From contig CAMYPV010000022.1 of NCBI GenBank assembly GCA_947293975.1, forward strand, positions 1 to 18,844: a stretch of DNA of 18,844 bases. The letters are read 5' to 3'. Shown in pieces: positions 1 through 7,087 of the stretch. The translations under genes were made by a program, and so were the position numbers. The stretch's first letter is position 1; every line of letters begins with the position of its first letter. Under the pieces are notes generated by a model that saw only the letters and a program-made list of their open reading frames with translations, made no database searches and was not told the DNA's origin. This DNA comes from an uncultured Ezakiella sp. (GTDB lineage: Bacteria > Bacillota > Clostridia > Tissierellales > Peptoniphilaceae).

Positions 1-881
1 AGATGCTCTCAAGAGATATCTTGACTCAGTTTAGGGATAGGGGCGATGAAATTCAGATTCATCCGCTGTCTTTCAAGGAGTTTTCAACTGTATACGAGAA
101 TTTTGACAAGGCTTGGGAAGATTATATTGTGTTTGGAGGTATGCCGTATTTAACGAAGCTCACAAGCGTCGAGGAGAAGAGCAGTTATCTTAAAAAACTT
201 TTTGAAGAGACTTATATAAAGGACATTGTGGAGAGGAATAATATCAAAAATGACAGCGAGATTTTGGAACTTTTGATGGATTTCATTTCGTCGGCGATAG
301 GTTCGCTTACTAATCCGCTTAAACTCTCCAATCGTTTTGAGTCTGAGAAGAAAATCAGCATTTCGAGCAACACAATTTCGAATTATTTGTCTTTTTTTGA
401 AGAGGCTTATGTAATTTATAGCGCAAATAGATATGATGTGAAGGGGTCAAGATATTTTTCGACTCCACTTAAGTATTATTTTGCTGACATTGGACTTAGA
501 AATGCCAGATTAAATTTTAGACAGATTGAACAGACGCATATAATGGAGAATATTATTTACAACGATCTTATCAGGAGGGGCTTTAATGTTGATGTTGGTG
601 TCGTTGAATATTTTTCAAACCAAAATCAAAAGACCGAGCGTGTTCAATTAGAGGTGGATTTTGTTGTAAACAAAGGCAATTTTAGATATTATATACAATC
701 TGCATTTTCAATCGATAGCGAAGATAAAAAAGAGCAAGAGAGAAACTCGCTAAAAAGAATAAATGATTCATTTAAAAAAATTATAATCGTAAAAGACAAT
801 ATAATACCAAGATACGATGAGTTTGGAATTTATTATATCGGCATAAAAGATTTTCTGATGTCGGACGATGTAATTGTATAA
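1..881 (+). CDS. AAA ATPase with DUF4143 domain, 3' part
   Basis: This is the C-terminal part of a family of standalone AAA (AAA_14) ATPases that end in a DUF4143 domain. They are common accessory genes in Firmicutes and Bacteroidota with no settled cellular role. The frame is open to the left edge, and the first Met (base 3) lies in the conserved stretch MLSRDILTQFRDRGDEI, which in full-length relatives follows the sensor region, so the Walker motifs and true start lie outside the window. Visible family landmarks are HPLSFKEF, the FGGMPYL segment, and LFEETYIKDIVERNN, where DUF4143 begins. The carboxy end, with LEVDFVV and a conserved basic region, resembles the nuclease-like fold proposed for this domain. 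The gene stands alone and ends at a strong terminator. The family call is secure; the function is unknown. Confidence 0.85.
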   Translation, partial: MLSRDILTQFRDRGDEIQIHPLSFKEFSTVYENFDKAWEDYIVFGGMPYLTKLTSVEEKSSYLKKLFEETYIKDIVERNNIKNDSEILELLMDFISSAIGSLTNPLKLSNRFESEKKISISSNTISNYLSFFEEAYVIYSANRYDVKGSRYFSTPLKYYFADIGLRNARLNFRQIEQTHIMENIIYNDLIRRGFNVDVGVVEYFSNQNQKTERVQLEVDFVVNKGNFRYYIQSAFSIDSEDKKEQERNSLKRINDSFKKIIIVKDNIIPRYDEFGIYYIGIKDFLMSDDVIV

Positions 882-897
882 AAAACTGCACAAAAAT

Positions 898-923
898 AGC
901 GTCCATGCGTGGACGCTTTTTTA
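898..923. terminator. Bidirectional intrinsic terminator between convergent genes
   Basis: An 8-bp perfect stem (AGCGTCCA / TGGACGCT, 898-905 and 910-917) with loop TGCG is followed by a T-run on the + strand. An A-run (892-896) precedes it, giving a T-run on the - strand. It sits between the ATPase gene (+) and the MFS gene (-), whose stop codon at 921-923 lies in the T-run, so it probably ends both transcripts. Confidence 0.9.
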
Positions 924-2159
924 TTCTGTGATTTTTTCGCATTTGCTAAAGGTGATGTAGCCCAATACAAATAGGATTACAAGTGTCATAAGTGCGATGT
1001 TTTGTTTGCCTGTGATGTCTGTGACGACGGCAATTAAGAATGTGCCAAATATGCTTGCGCCTTTTCCGAATATGTCGAAGATGCCGAAGTATTCGCCGGA
1101 TTTTTCCGGTGGAATGATTTTTGCAAAATACGAACGTGACAGCGCTTGTATTGCACCTTGAAACATTCCGACGAGTATTGCAAGTATCCAAAACTGTGTT
1201 AGGTTTTTAAGTTGCGTTGCAAATACTGTGATGAGTCCGTATGCTATGATGGTGATTTTGATCAAGGTTTCGGTTTTGAATTTCTTTGAAATTCTGCCAA
1301 AAATTATCGCACATGGAAATGCCACAATTTGTGTTGCAAGCAGTGCAAGTATAAGTCCGCTTGAATCGAGTCCAAGGCTTTCGCCGTACGCCGTCGCCAT
1401 ATTAATTATGGTGTAGACGCCGTCAATGTAGAAGAAAAATGCGAGCAAGAAATGCTTAATTTTTCTATTTGAACTGATTTCTTTTAGTGTCTTGTAAAGT
1501 CTTTTGAAAACGATTTTTGCATTTGTGCTTCTGTTTTCGACGTAGTATTTTTGTTCGTAGGTTTTTAAAAGTGGAAGCGTAAATATCAGCCACCAAAGTC
1601 CTGTGATTAAAAATACCAGTATCATTATCGTTTTCATTGATATGCCAAGAAGCGCTTCGCCTTTTGTGACGAGGAGTATGCTTATTATAAATGGCACGCA
1701 GCTGCCGATATATCCCCATGCGTAGCCGTGTGAGCTAACCTCGTCCATCCTGTCGTCTGTTGTAACGTCGGTGAGCATTGAGTCGTAAAAGACGAGCGAG
1801 CCGTTGAAGCCGATTTTTGTTATGATGAAGATGATTAAAAATAATAACCAACTTGCTGCAAACGGTTGCAAGAAGCAGCCTATGATTCCAATGAATAAAA
1901 ATATCATAAACATAGGTTTGCGCTTGCCTTTGCTGTCAGAGATTGCACCGAGTATTGGGCTTAGAATTGCGATTACAATTGTGGCGATAGTTACTGCGTA
2001 GCCCCAATATGCAAGATAGTCGCTTTTTGATAGCGATCCGCTTGCTATTGATGAGAATAGTATGGGTATGATTGTCGTTGCAAGTAGTACGTATGCGCTG
2101 TTTGCAACGTCGTACATAATCCAATTTTTTTCTTGTTTTGTAAATTTAAAATTAAACAC
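921..2159 (-). CDS. UMF1/Atg22-type MFS transporter
   Basis: A 412-residue polytopic membrane protein of the major facilitator superfamily, UMF1 (Atg22-like) branch. The branch-typical amino end NWIMYDVANSAYVLLATT (residues 12-29) is followed by alternating hydrophobic segments for about 12 helices. The loop between TM2 and TM3 carries SDSKGKRKP, and the conserved DSMLTDVT...MDEVSSHGYAWGYIG region follows TM4. The substrate is unknown; fungal Atg22 exports amino acids from the vacuole, and bacterial members are uncharacterised. I chose the GTG at 2159 rather than the upstream ATG at 2228. It has AAAGGA nine bases ahead, gives the usual family amino end, and overlaps the previous stop by 8 nt (GTGTTTAA), as expected for translational coupling; the longer form would add 23 uncharacteristic residues. 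It is the last gene of the ung operon. Confidence 0.85.
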   Translation of the reverse strand: MFNFKFTKQEKNWIMYDVANSAYVLLATTIIPILFSSIASGSLSKSDYLAYWGYAVTIATIVIAILSPILGAISDSKGKRKPMFMIFLFIGIIGCFLQPFAASWLLFLIIFIITKIGFNGSLVFYDSMLTDVTTDDRMDEVSSHGYAWGYIGSCVPFIISILLVTKGEALLGISMKTIMILVFLITGLWWLIFTLPLLKTYEQKYYVENRSTNAKIVFKRLYKTLKEISSNRKIKHFLLAFFFYIDGVYTIINMATAYGESLGLDSSGLILALLATQIVAFPCAIIFGRISKKFKTETLIKITIIAYGLITVFATQLKNLTQFWILAILVGMFQGAIQALSRSYFAKIIPPEKSGEYFGIFDIFGKGASIFGTFLIAVVTDITGKQNIALMTLVILFVLGYITFSKCEKITE

Positions 2160-2946
2160 CGTTAAAATCCTTTCTAAACTCTTCTGGAGCTTCGCCGCCC
2201 TCAAATACATAGCTATAAACCTCGTCAAGGTACTGTGGAGCGCGCTCTACTGCATCTTTGTATAATTTGTCGAGCTTTTCGTTTGAGCTAATGCTTGCCT
2301 CAAATGGAATTTGTCTTATTAATTGACCTGAGAAAACTGACAGCCTCAAAATTTTTAAAATTCCAAGTAGCATTGCTTCTTTTTTGGGACCTTTTGATTG
2401 AAAAATTGATTTGATCAAACGCATGTTCCTGATGCTTTGATAGAGTAGCTCCTTTGAAACGTCGGGATTGTGTGCATAAATCGGGTAGATGTATTCAGCA
2501 ATTTCAGGTCTTGGCAACAGCTTCGACTGCAAGAGTTTGTTTTCGTCTTCGCCATTTTGTCTGATATAAAATCTGTCGAGTTCGCTTTCAATGTCAAAAT
2601 GCGTGTAGTCTTTTGTTGTGATTGCGTCAACAGTTGGGTGTAGCATAGTGTCCAGCAAAAAGTGACAGCACAGCCCAAAGAAATACGCATTTGATGGTGA
2701 GTGTACGCCGAGTTTTAAAATATTGTAGTTCGCCTCGTCAACAAGAGTTTTGAAGCTCTCGTCATGCATTACTATGCCAGGATTTGTGCCTTTTAAGGCC
2801 GATGCTAGATGGAAGAAAAATAAATCCGGCCCCTGATTTCCAAATACAAAAAGCTCTTCATTTTGCTTGATGATGTCTTGAATATTTGGCGAAAGTTTTG
2901 GAATTATATTTTTCCCAAAATTGTAATGTGTGTAAAAACTTGGCAT
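2152..2946 (-). CDS. Zinc-dependent phospholipase C family protein
   Basis: A 264-residue protein of the zinc-dependent phospholipase C fold (PF00882-like). Candidate metal ligands occur in family order: H7 (THYNFG), the GNQGPD motif (residues 36-41), H46, H61, then CHFLLDTMLHP with H95, D99 and H103, and HFDIESELD with H116 and E120. No signal peptide is visible, so unlike secreted clostridial alpha-toxin it is probably cytoplasmic. Members of this type are annotated only by fold and their substrate is unknown. The ATG at 2946 has a strong AAGGAGGA six bases upstream. It lies 36 nt after yitT, and the following MFS gene starts inside its last codons. The family is clear; phospholipase activity is not shown. 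Confidence 0.8.
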   Translation of the reverse strand: MPSFYTHYNFGKNIIPKLSPNIQDIIKQNEELFVFGNQGPDLFFFHLASALKGTNPGIVMHDESFKTLVDEANYNILKLGVHSPSNAYFFGLCCHFLLDTMLHPTVDAITTKDYTHFDIESELDRFYIRQNGEDENKLLQSKLLPRPEIAEYIYPIYAHNPDVSKELLYQSIRNMRLIKSIFQSKGPKKEAMLLGILKILRLSVFSGQLIRQIPFEASISSNEKLDKLYKDAVERAPQYLDEVYSYVFEGGEAPEEFRKDFNGV

Positions 2947-2982
2947 TAATCCTCCTTATATAAAGCATGATTTAAATGCTTA

Positions 2983-3888
2983 TTAATCGATGTCATCACG
3001 TCTAAATCCACGTCCACGCACTTCAGCAAGATCGCTGATGCCGATGAATGCGCCTTCGTCGATTGAGTTAATGAGATTTTTTAATGTGGCAATTTCGCGA
3101 TTTGAAATTACAAGATAAAGCACTTTTGTGTCGCGTCTGCTCCAACCGCCCTCTGCCTTTAAAAATGTAACGCCACGACTCATCTGTTGATTAATTGCCT
3201 TTGCAATTTCATCGTTCTTGACGCTCATGATGTTTACCGCTTTTAGCTCGCCCTTGCCAAGTTGAATTTTATCAAGCACTTGATAGGACAGATACATTGC
3301 AATAATTGTGTACGCAGCACGCTCAATGCCAAATAGATACGCACCTGTGCTGATTACAATCGCGTTTAGCATCAACAGAGCTGAGCCGATTTGCATATTG
3401 TATTTCTTTTTCATAACTGCAGCGACAATGTCAAAGCCACCTTGACAGCAGCCGTTTTTAAACAAAATTCCCATTGCAGTTCCGTTTACAACGCCACCCA
3501 CAATTGCAGAAAGCAGCGGGTCGTCAAATGATACATATTGTGAAACGTTGCGAAATACAATCATCGCAAGTGATTGCACAACAGTGCTTATAAATGTGTA
3601 GATCAAAAACTTTTTGCTAAGCGTTCTCAGTCCAAACAAAAACAGTGGCAAGTTGAGGACGAAAACAGAAATACCAGCAGAAATTCCAGTGATATATTGA
3701 AGCATAATCGAGATACCACCGATGCCGCCGCTCAAAAACAAATGCTTTGTGTAAAATGCGTTTACGCCAAATGCAAACAAAATATTTCCGATAAAAATTG
3801 CAAAAAGCTTTCGCTTCATATCGTTTGTATCGCCAAAAAGTTCCAAAAGCTTTGGATTTGGCTTATAGTAAATTACTTTATTTTCCAT
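2983..3888 (-). CDS. yitT: YitT family membrane protein with DUF2179 tail
   Basis: A 301-residue membrane protein of the YitT family. About five to six hydrophobic segments (roughly residues 27-205) contain the family motifs LSGGIGGISI (52-61) and GGVVNGTAMGILFKNG (131-146). A cytoplasmic DUF2179 domain follows (about 215-297), ending in the typical FIGISDLAEVRGRGF. The function is unknown; the family is sometimes proposed to transport or sense small solutes. The usual small-residue motif after TM4 (GGSTGGTD in many relatives) reads GCCQGGFD here. The ATG at 3888 has no good ribosome binding site and overlaps the hydrolase stop by 11 nt, so translation probably reinitiates. In Bacillus subtilis yitT lies near yitU and yitV (an esterase-like protein), so a YitT/alpha-beta-hydrolase pairing is not unprecedented. 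Confidence 0.88.
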   Translation of the reverse strand: MENKVIYYKPNPKLLELFGDTNDMKRKLFAIFIGNILFAFGVNAFYTKHLFLSGGIGGISIMLQYITGISAGISVFVLNLPLFLFGLRTLSKKFLIYTFISTVVQSLAMIVFRNVSQYVSFDDPLLSAIVGGVVNGTAMGILFKNGCCQGGFDIVAAVMKKKYNMQIGSALLMLNAIVISTGAYLFGIERAAYTIIAMYLSYQVLDKIQLGKGELKAVNIMSVKNDEIAKAINQQMSRGVTFLKAEGGWSRRDTKVLYLVISNREIATLKNLINSIDEGAFIGISDLAEVRGRGFRRDDID

Positions 3889-4648
3889 AGTTTAAAATCC
3901 ATTCTGAATTTAAAAACATATCTGTAAACTCAAGCGCCTTAACAAGCATTGAGTGAGTTGAATTGTCAATTACAATATGTTTTATATATTTTTTCTCCTT
4001 GTAAAAAGGTTTTAAAACTGAAACAGTCTCAACATTAAATTTTGCCGGCACAACTTCATCAAGCGCGCCGTCAACAAGTAGTATTGGGCGATTTTCGAGC
4101 CTTGATAAATTTTCGGCGGGGCTGTAATATCTCATCTCGTCACGATATTTTTTAACATCATCGGCTGTGTAATTGTTTTCGATTGCAACCCAGTCGATGA
4201 ATTTTAAATAATCAAGCACGCCATTGTAGCACACGAGTTTGCCCACAGGGTTTTTGATAAAAGCACCTGCAGAAGCCATTGCACCCATTGAATGCCCGGC
4301 AAATATAATATCGTTTGGATTGTAGCCCTTTTTCTCTGCAACATAGTTGACGATGCTTGGGCTTTCGGTGATGGTTTGCACCAAAACTTTTAGCATTGAC
4401 TCTAAGTCGTTTGCGCTCGTGATGTCGTATTCAAAACGTCGAGAGCCATGACCCATTTGCTCGACCACAAATACCTCGTAGCCAAGGCTTGCCAAAATCC
4501 TTGCCCTAAACATAGACTCTGATCTGGAACTTGTGTAGCCGTGATAGTAAATGATGGCGCCATTTGCTTTATAGCTCATCGGAGAAATCTCGGTAACATC
4601 TATGCCGTTGATTTTTATGTCCATTTCTAAATAACCATTAAAACTCAT
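3878..4648 (-). CDS. Alpha/beta hydrolase (esterase-like, YitV type)
   Basis: A 256-residue cytoplasmic serine hydrolase of the alpha/beta fold. Visible elements are the oxyanion-hole HG (H36-G37 in YYHGYTSS), a cap-side MGHGSR segment (65-70), the nucleophile elbow GHSMG with Ser120, an acid in DGALDEVVP (Asp197), and the catalytic His232 in NSTHSML. The overall type resembles bacterial esterases and BAAT/dienelactone-hydrolase relatives such as YitV; the substrate cannot be read from the sequence. The ATG at 4648 has GAGGTGA just upstream, overlapping the stop of ung with a 3-nt gap, and yitT starts inside its final codons. It is therefore co-transcribed and probably co-translated with both neighbours. 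Confidence 0.85.
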   Translation of the reverse strand: MSFNGYLEMDIKINGIDVTEISPMSYKANGAIIYYHGYTSSRSESMFRARILASLGYEVFVVEQMGHGSRRFEYDITSANDLESMLKVLVQTITESPSIVNYVAEKKGYNPNDIIFAGHSMGAMASAGAFIKNPVGKLVCYNGVLDYLKFIDWVAIENNYTADDVKKYRDEMRYYSPAENLSRLENRPILLVDGALDEVVPAKFNVETVSVLKPFYKEKKYIKHIVIDNSTHSMLVKALEFTDMFLNSEWILNYGK

Positions 4649-4651
4649 AAC

Positions 4652-5314
4652 TCACCTCGTAGTAAAATCTATTTTATCATAGCCATATATTTCTAATGCC
4701 TGATTGATTTTCGAAAAAACTTTTGAACCGAAAAAACCCCTGCGTGCCGAAAGCGGAGAAGGGTGAGCCGATTCGATTATGGTGTGATTTTCATCAATAA
4801 AAGGAATCAAAGACTGCGCCTGTTTGCCCCAAAGCACAAAAACAATAGGCTTTTCGTGTTCTGATAATTTTTCCAAAACAAAATTGTTAAACCTATCCCA
4901 ATTCAAAAACTTATGACTCATAGGCTCGCCGTCGCGCACGCTAAAACTTTTGTTCAAAAGAAGTACGCCTTGCTCCGCCCAATGTGTAAGGCTGGGGCAA
5001 GTGTTTACAATGCCAAGGTCATCCTCTAGCTCTTTAAAAATATTTTTTAAAGACGGCGGAATTTTTGCATCAGGCTTTGTGCTAAACGCAAGTCCATCAG
5101 CAACGCCCCTTGTGTAGTATGGATCTTGTCCCATTATGACAACCTTAACATCTTTGTATGGAGTTAGATTAAACGCACGAAACATATCCTTTTTTGAAGG
5201 ATACACATCGTAATGTTCACGCTCCTTGTCAAGCTCATTCATTAAATTTTTAAAATAATCACTTTGTATAACGGGTTTTAAGACCTCATTCCAATCATTT
5301 TCAAAATATTCCAT
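4652..5314 (-). CDS. ung: Uracil-DNA glycosylase, family 1
   Basis: Family 1 uracil-DNA glycosylase, which removes uracil from DNA to begin base excision repair. At 220 residues it has the normal length. Motif A is GQDPYY (62-67) with the catalytic water-activating Asp64 and the stacking Phe77. LLLN carries Asn121 for uracil recognition. Motif B is HPSPLSARRGFFGS (184-197) with catalytic His184 and the minor-groove intercalating Leu188. The normally conserved His67 of QDPYH is Tyr here, and the loop that follows reads TRGVADG rather than the usual GPGQAHG; all other key residues are intact. It is the first gene of a five-gene run. The ATG at 5314 has no clear Shine-Dalgarno but lies about 40 nt behind a good promoter, and its first residues match the family amino end. 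Confidence 0.96.
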   Translation of the reverse strand: MEYFENDWNEVLKPVIQSDYFKNLMNELDKEREHYDVYPSKKDMFRAFNLTPYKDVKVVIMGQDPYYTRGVADGLAFSTKPDAKIPPSLKNIFKELEDDLGIVNTCPSLTHWAEQGVLLLNKSFSVRDGEPMSHKFLNWDRFNNFVLEKLSEHEKPIVFVLWGKQAQSLIPFIDENHTIIESAHPSPLSARRGFFGSKVFSKINQALEIYGYDKIDFTTR

Positions 5315-5361
5315 AGTTAAATAATATCACAACAGTCTAAATATTTCCACTTATAAACGCC

Positions 5362-5391
5362 ATTATAAAAAATATTTAACAATCAAAACAA
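5362..5391 (-). promoter_or_regulatory. Promoter of the ung operon
   Basis: On the - strand, TTGTTT (5391-5386) and TATAAT (5367-5362) are separated by 18 nt, placing a start site near 5355 and about 40 nt of leader before ung. It is the only good sigma-A type promoter found ahead of the ung-to-MFS run. Confidence 0.55.
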
Positions 5392-5404
5392 CAAAAATTT
5401 TTGC

Positions 5405-5430
5405 GAAAAAAAACAGCCTTTAAAGGCTGT
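5405..5430 (-). terminator. Terminator of the AGCS symporter gene
   Basis: The palindrome ACAGCCTTTAAAGGCTGT (5413-5430) is followed on the - strand by eight T (A-run 5406-5413). It lies just behind the symporter stop and ahead of the ung promoter, separating the two units. Confidence 0.9.
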
Positions 5431-5436
5431 GATTTT

Positions 5437-6795
5437 TTATTTCTTGAGTGATTCGAATTCTCTCTTCTTTTTGACAACTACATTTGATAGTAGCAATATA
5501 CCAATGATATTTGGTAGAACCATTAGTGCGTTGAAGAAGTCTGAGAGATCCCATACAACTGGAACTGACAAAACTGTACCTGCAACAACAGCAAGTGCAA
5601 CCAAAATTCTAAATGGTGTTAAAGCTTTTTCGCCAAATAGATACATGATGTTTGATTCACCAAAGTAGTACCAACCAACGATAGTTGTAAATGCGAAGAA
5701 GAGTAGTGAAACTGCTAGGAAAATTGTTCCTGCGTTTCCGAATGCAAGTTCAAAACCTTTTTGTGTAACTGCAGCACCTTCTATACCAAGCTCAGCAGAA
5801 ACTGTGTGTGCGCCTGGAAGCAAGATTACAAGTGCAGTCATTGTGCAGATGATGATTGTGTCAACAACAACACCAGCCATAGCAACAAGGCCTTGGTTTA
5901 CTGGGTGAGCAACGTCAGCAACTGCGTGTGCGTGAGGTGTTGAACCCATACCAGCTTCGTTTGAGAAGAGTCCACGTGCAATACCAAGACGCATTGCTTC
6001 TTTCATCGTCGCCCCTGCGATACCGCCGGCAACAGCTGAAACGCCGAATGCACTGTCAATGATTAATTTTAATGTTGGAATTACATTTGCTCTAAACTTG
6101 AAGATGATTGCAAAACCTGCGATGATAAAAATAATTGCCATTACAGGAACAACCATTTCAGCAAATTTAGAAATTCTTTGAATACCACCAACAACAATTG
6201 CTAAAACTAAAATTCCAAGTACAACGCCAACAGCGATTGGTGGAATGTTAAACGCAGCTTTAAGTGATGTTGCAATTGAGTTTGATTGAACCATATTACC
6301 TGCAAGTGGAAGAGCAAGAATGATAAATACTGAGAATAACGCAGCTAGCACTTTTCCTAGAGTTTTATTTTTCAAACCCTTTGACATGTAATATGAAGGT
6401 CCACCGTAAATCTCGCCATTTTCCTCTTGACGATAAACTTGTGCAAGAACAGCTTCTGCAAAGATTGTGCTCATACCAAGAATTCCTGATACCCACATCC
6501 AGAAAACAGCACCAGGACCACCTGTCATAATAGCTGTAGCAACACCAGCAACATTACCTGTACCTACTTGAGCGGCAATAGCTGTTGCCAATGCAGCAAA
6601 TGAGCTTACTTCACCTTTTTGATCTGGAGTTTTCTTTTTAAATATTCCGCCAAAAGCTTCTTTCATTGCTTGTCCAAGCTTAAAAATCTGAGGGAAGCCA
6701 AGTCTTACTGTAAAGTATAAACCTGCACCTAACAATGCCCACAGCAAAACATAATCCCATAAAAATCCTGCCATGGATACAATAATTTCTAACAT
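5437..6795 (-). CDS. AGCS-family sodium:alanine/glycine symporter
   Basis: A 452-residue integral membrane protein of the alanine/glycine:cation symporter family (AlsT/DagA/AgcS type), which takes up alanine or glycine with Na+ or H+. Family signatures are LGFPQIF with the following amphipathic region (33-50), the unwound-helix motif QVGTGNVAGVATAI (76-89), YGGPSYYMSKG (130-140), and SNEAGMGSTPHAHA (278-291). About 11 helices fit. The ATG at 6795 is preceded by TAGGAGGA at good spacing. It has its own promoter and terminator, so it is a monocistronic unit. The roughly 50-nt leader is too short for a glycine riboswitch. Use of GCA/GCT, ACT and GTT resembles the pepC genes and suggests high expression. 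The choice between Ala, Gly and D-Ala is not determined. Confidence 0.95.
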   Translation of the reverse strand: MLEIIVSMAGFLWDYVLLWALLGAGLYFTVRLGFPQIFKLGQAMKEAFGGIFKKKTPDQKGEVSSFAALATAIAAQVGTGNVAGVATAIMTGGPGAVFWMWVSGILGMSTIFAEAVLAQVYRQEENGEIYGGPSYYMSKGLKNKTLGKVLAALFSVFIILALPLAGNMVQSNSIATSLKAAFNIPPIAVGVVLGILVLAIVVGGIQRISKFAEMVVPVMAIIFIIAGFAIIFKFRANVIPTLKLIIDSAFGVSAVAGGIAGATMKEAMRLGIARGLFSNEAGMGSTPHAHAVADVAHPVNQGLVAMAGVVVDTIIICTMTALVILLPGAHTVSAELGIEGAAVTQKGFELAFGNAGTIFLAVSLLFFAFTTIVGWYYFGESNIMYLFGEKALTPFRILVALAVVAGTVLSVPVVWDLSDFFNALMVLPNIIGILLLSNVVVKKKREFESLKK

Positions 6796-6851
6796 AATAT
6801 CCTCCTACTATAGTAATTTTTTGTCGTATATGTAATCTATACGTTAATTAT

Positions 6852-6881
6852 ATTTTAACAGACTAAACTGCTAGAAGTCAA
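6852..6881 (-). promoter_or_regulatory. Promoter of the AGCS symporter gene
   Basis: On the - strand, TTGACT (6881-6876), an 18-nt spacer and TAAAAT (6857-6852) lie about 55 nt ahead of the start codon. TATAAT a few bases downstream is too far from the -35 element to be its partner. Confidence 0.55.
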
Positions 6882-6882
6882 G

Positions 6883-7077
6883 TTATTTTAATACTTTTGT
6901 AACAATTTGCCTATTCAAAAACCTTATAAGGTATATAAAAGTTATAGATAAAAATAAAAAAATTAATTTATAATTGAATTTTTTCACCGACAAACACGCG
7001 TCGCAATCATAAAAATCGTTTTTATCAACACGATTACATATTATACAATAAGAAGAAAAAATAGAGATGACTTGCAT
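6883..7077 (-). CDS. Possible small CxxC/CxxC membrane protein
   Basis: A 64-codon frame beginning 2 nt after the ABC exporter stop. Residues 11-14 (CIIC) and 26-29 (CDAC) form a four-Cys pattern like a small zinc ribbon, followed by a clear membrane helix (about 39-53) and a basic end, a layout seen in many tiny zinc-ribbon/TM proteins. Against it, there is no ribosome binding site beyond TAGAG touching the ATG, and the start codon lies in the descending arm of a strong terminator hairpin that should stop transcription before this frame. It could be read only by readthrough with translational coupling to the exporter gene. It may equally be chance or a gene cut by the terminator. The rest of this interval (6882-7079) shows no other gene. 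Confidence 0.3.
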   Translation of the reverse strand: MQVISIFSSYCIICNRVDKNDFYDCDACLSVKKFNYKLIFLFLSITFIYLIRFLNRQIVTKVLK

Positions 7078-7087
7078 CTCTATTTTT
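7056..7087. terminator. 13-bp perfect hairpin terminator overlapping the ABC gene stop
   Basis: The arms 7057-7069 and 7075-7087 pair perfectly (AAAAATAGAGATG with its complement) around loop ACTTG, with T-runs on both strands. On the - strand it terminates the ABC exporter gene, whose TAG (7082-7080) lies inside the stem. Confidence 0.85.

Noticed and set aside
2947..2982. Terminator between yitT and the phospholipase-like gene
   Set aside because: AAGCAT/ATGCTT forms a weak A/T-rich stem with no T-run. It is more likely an innocuous intercistronic hairpin within the operon.
6796..6875. Glycine riboswitch ahead of the AGCS symporter gene
   Set aside because: Only about 50 nt separate the promoter from the start codon, too short for a glycine aptamer, and no conserved core is present.
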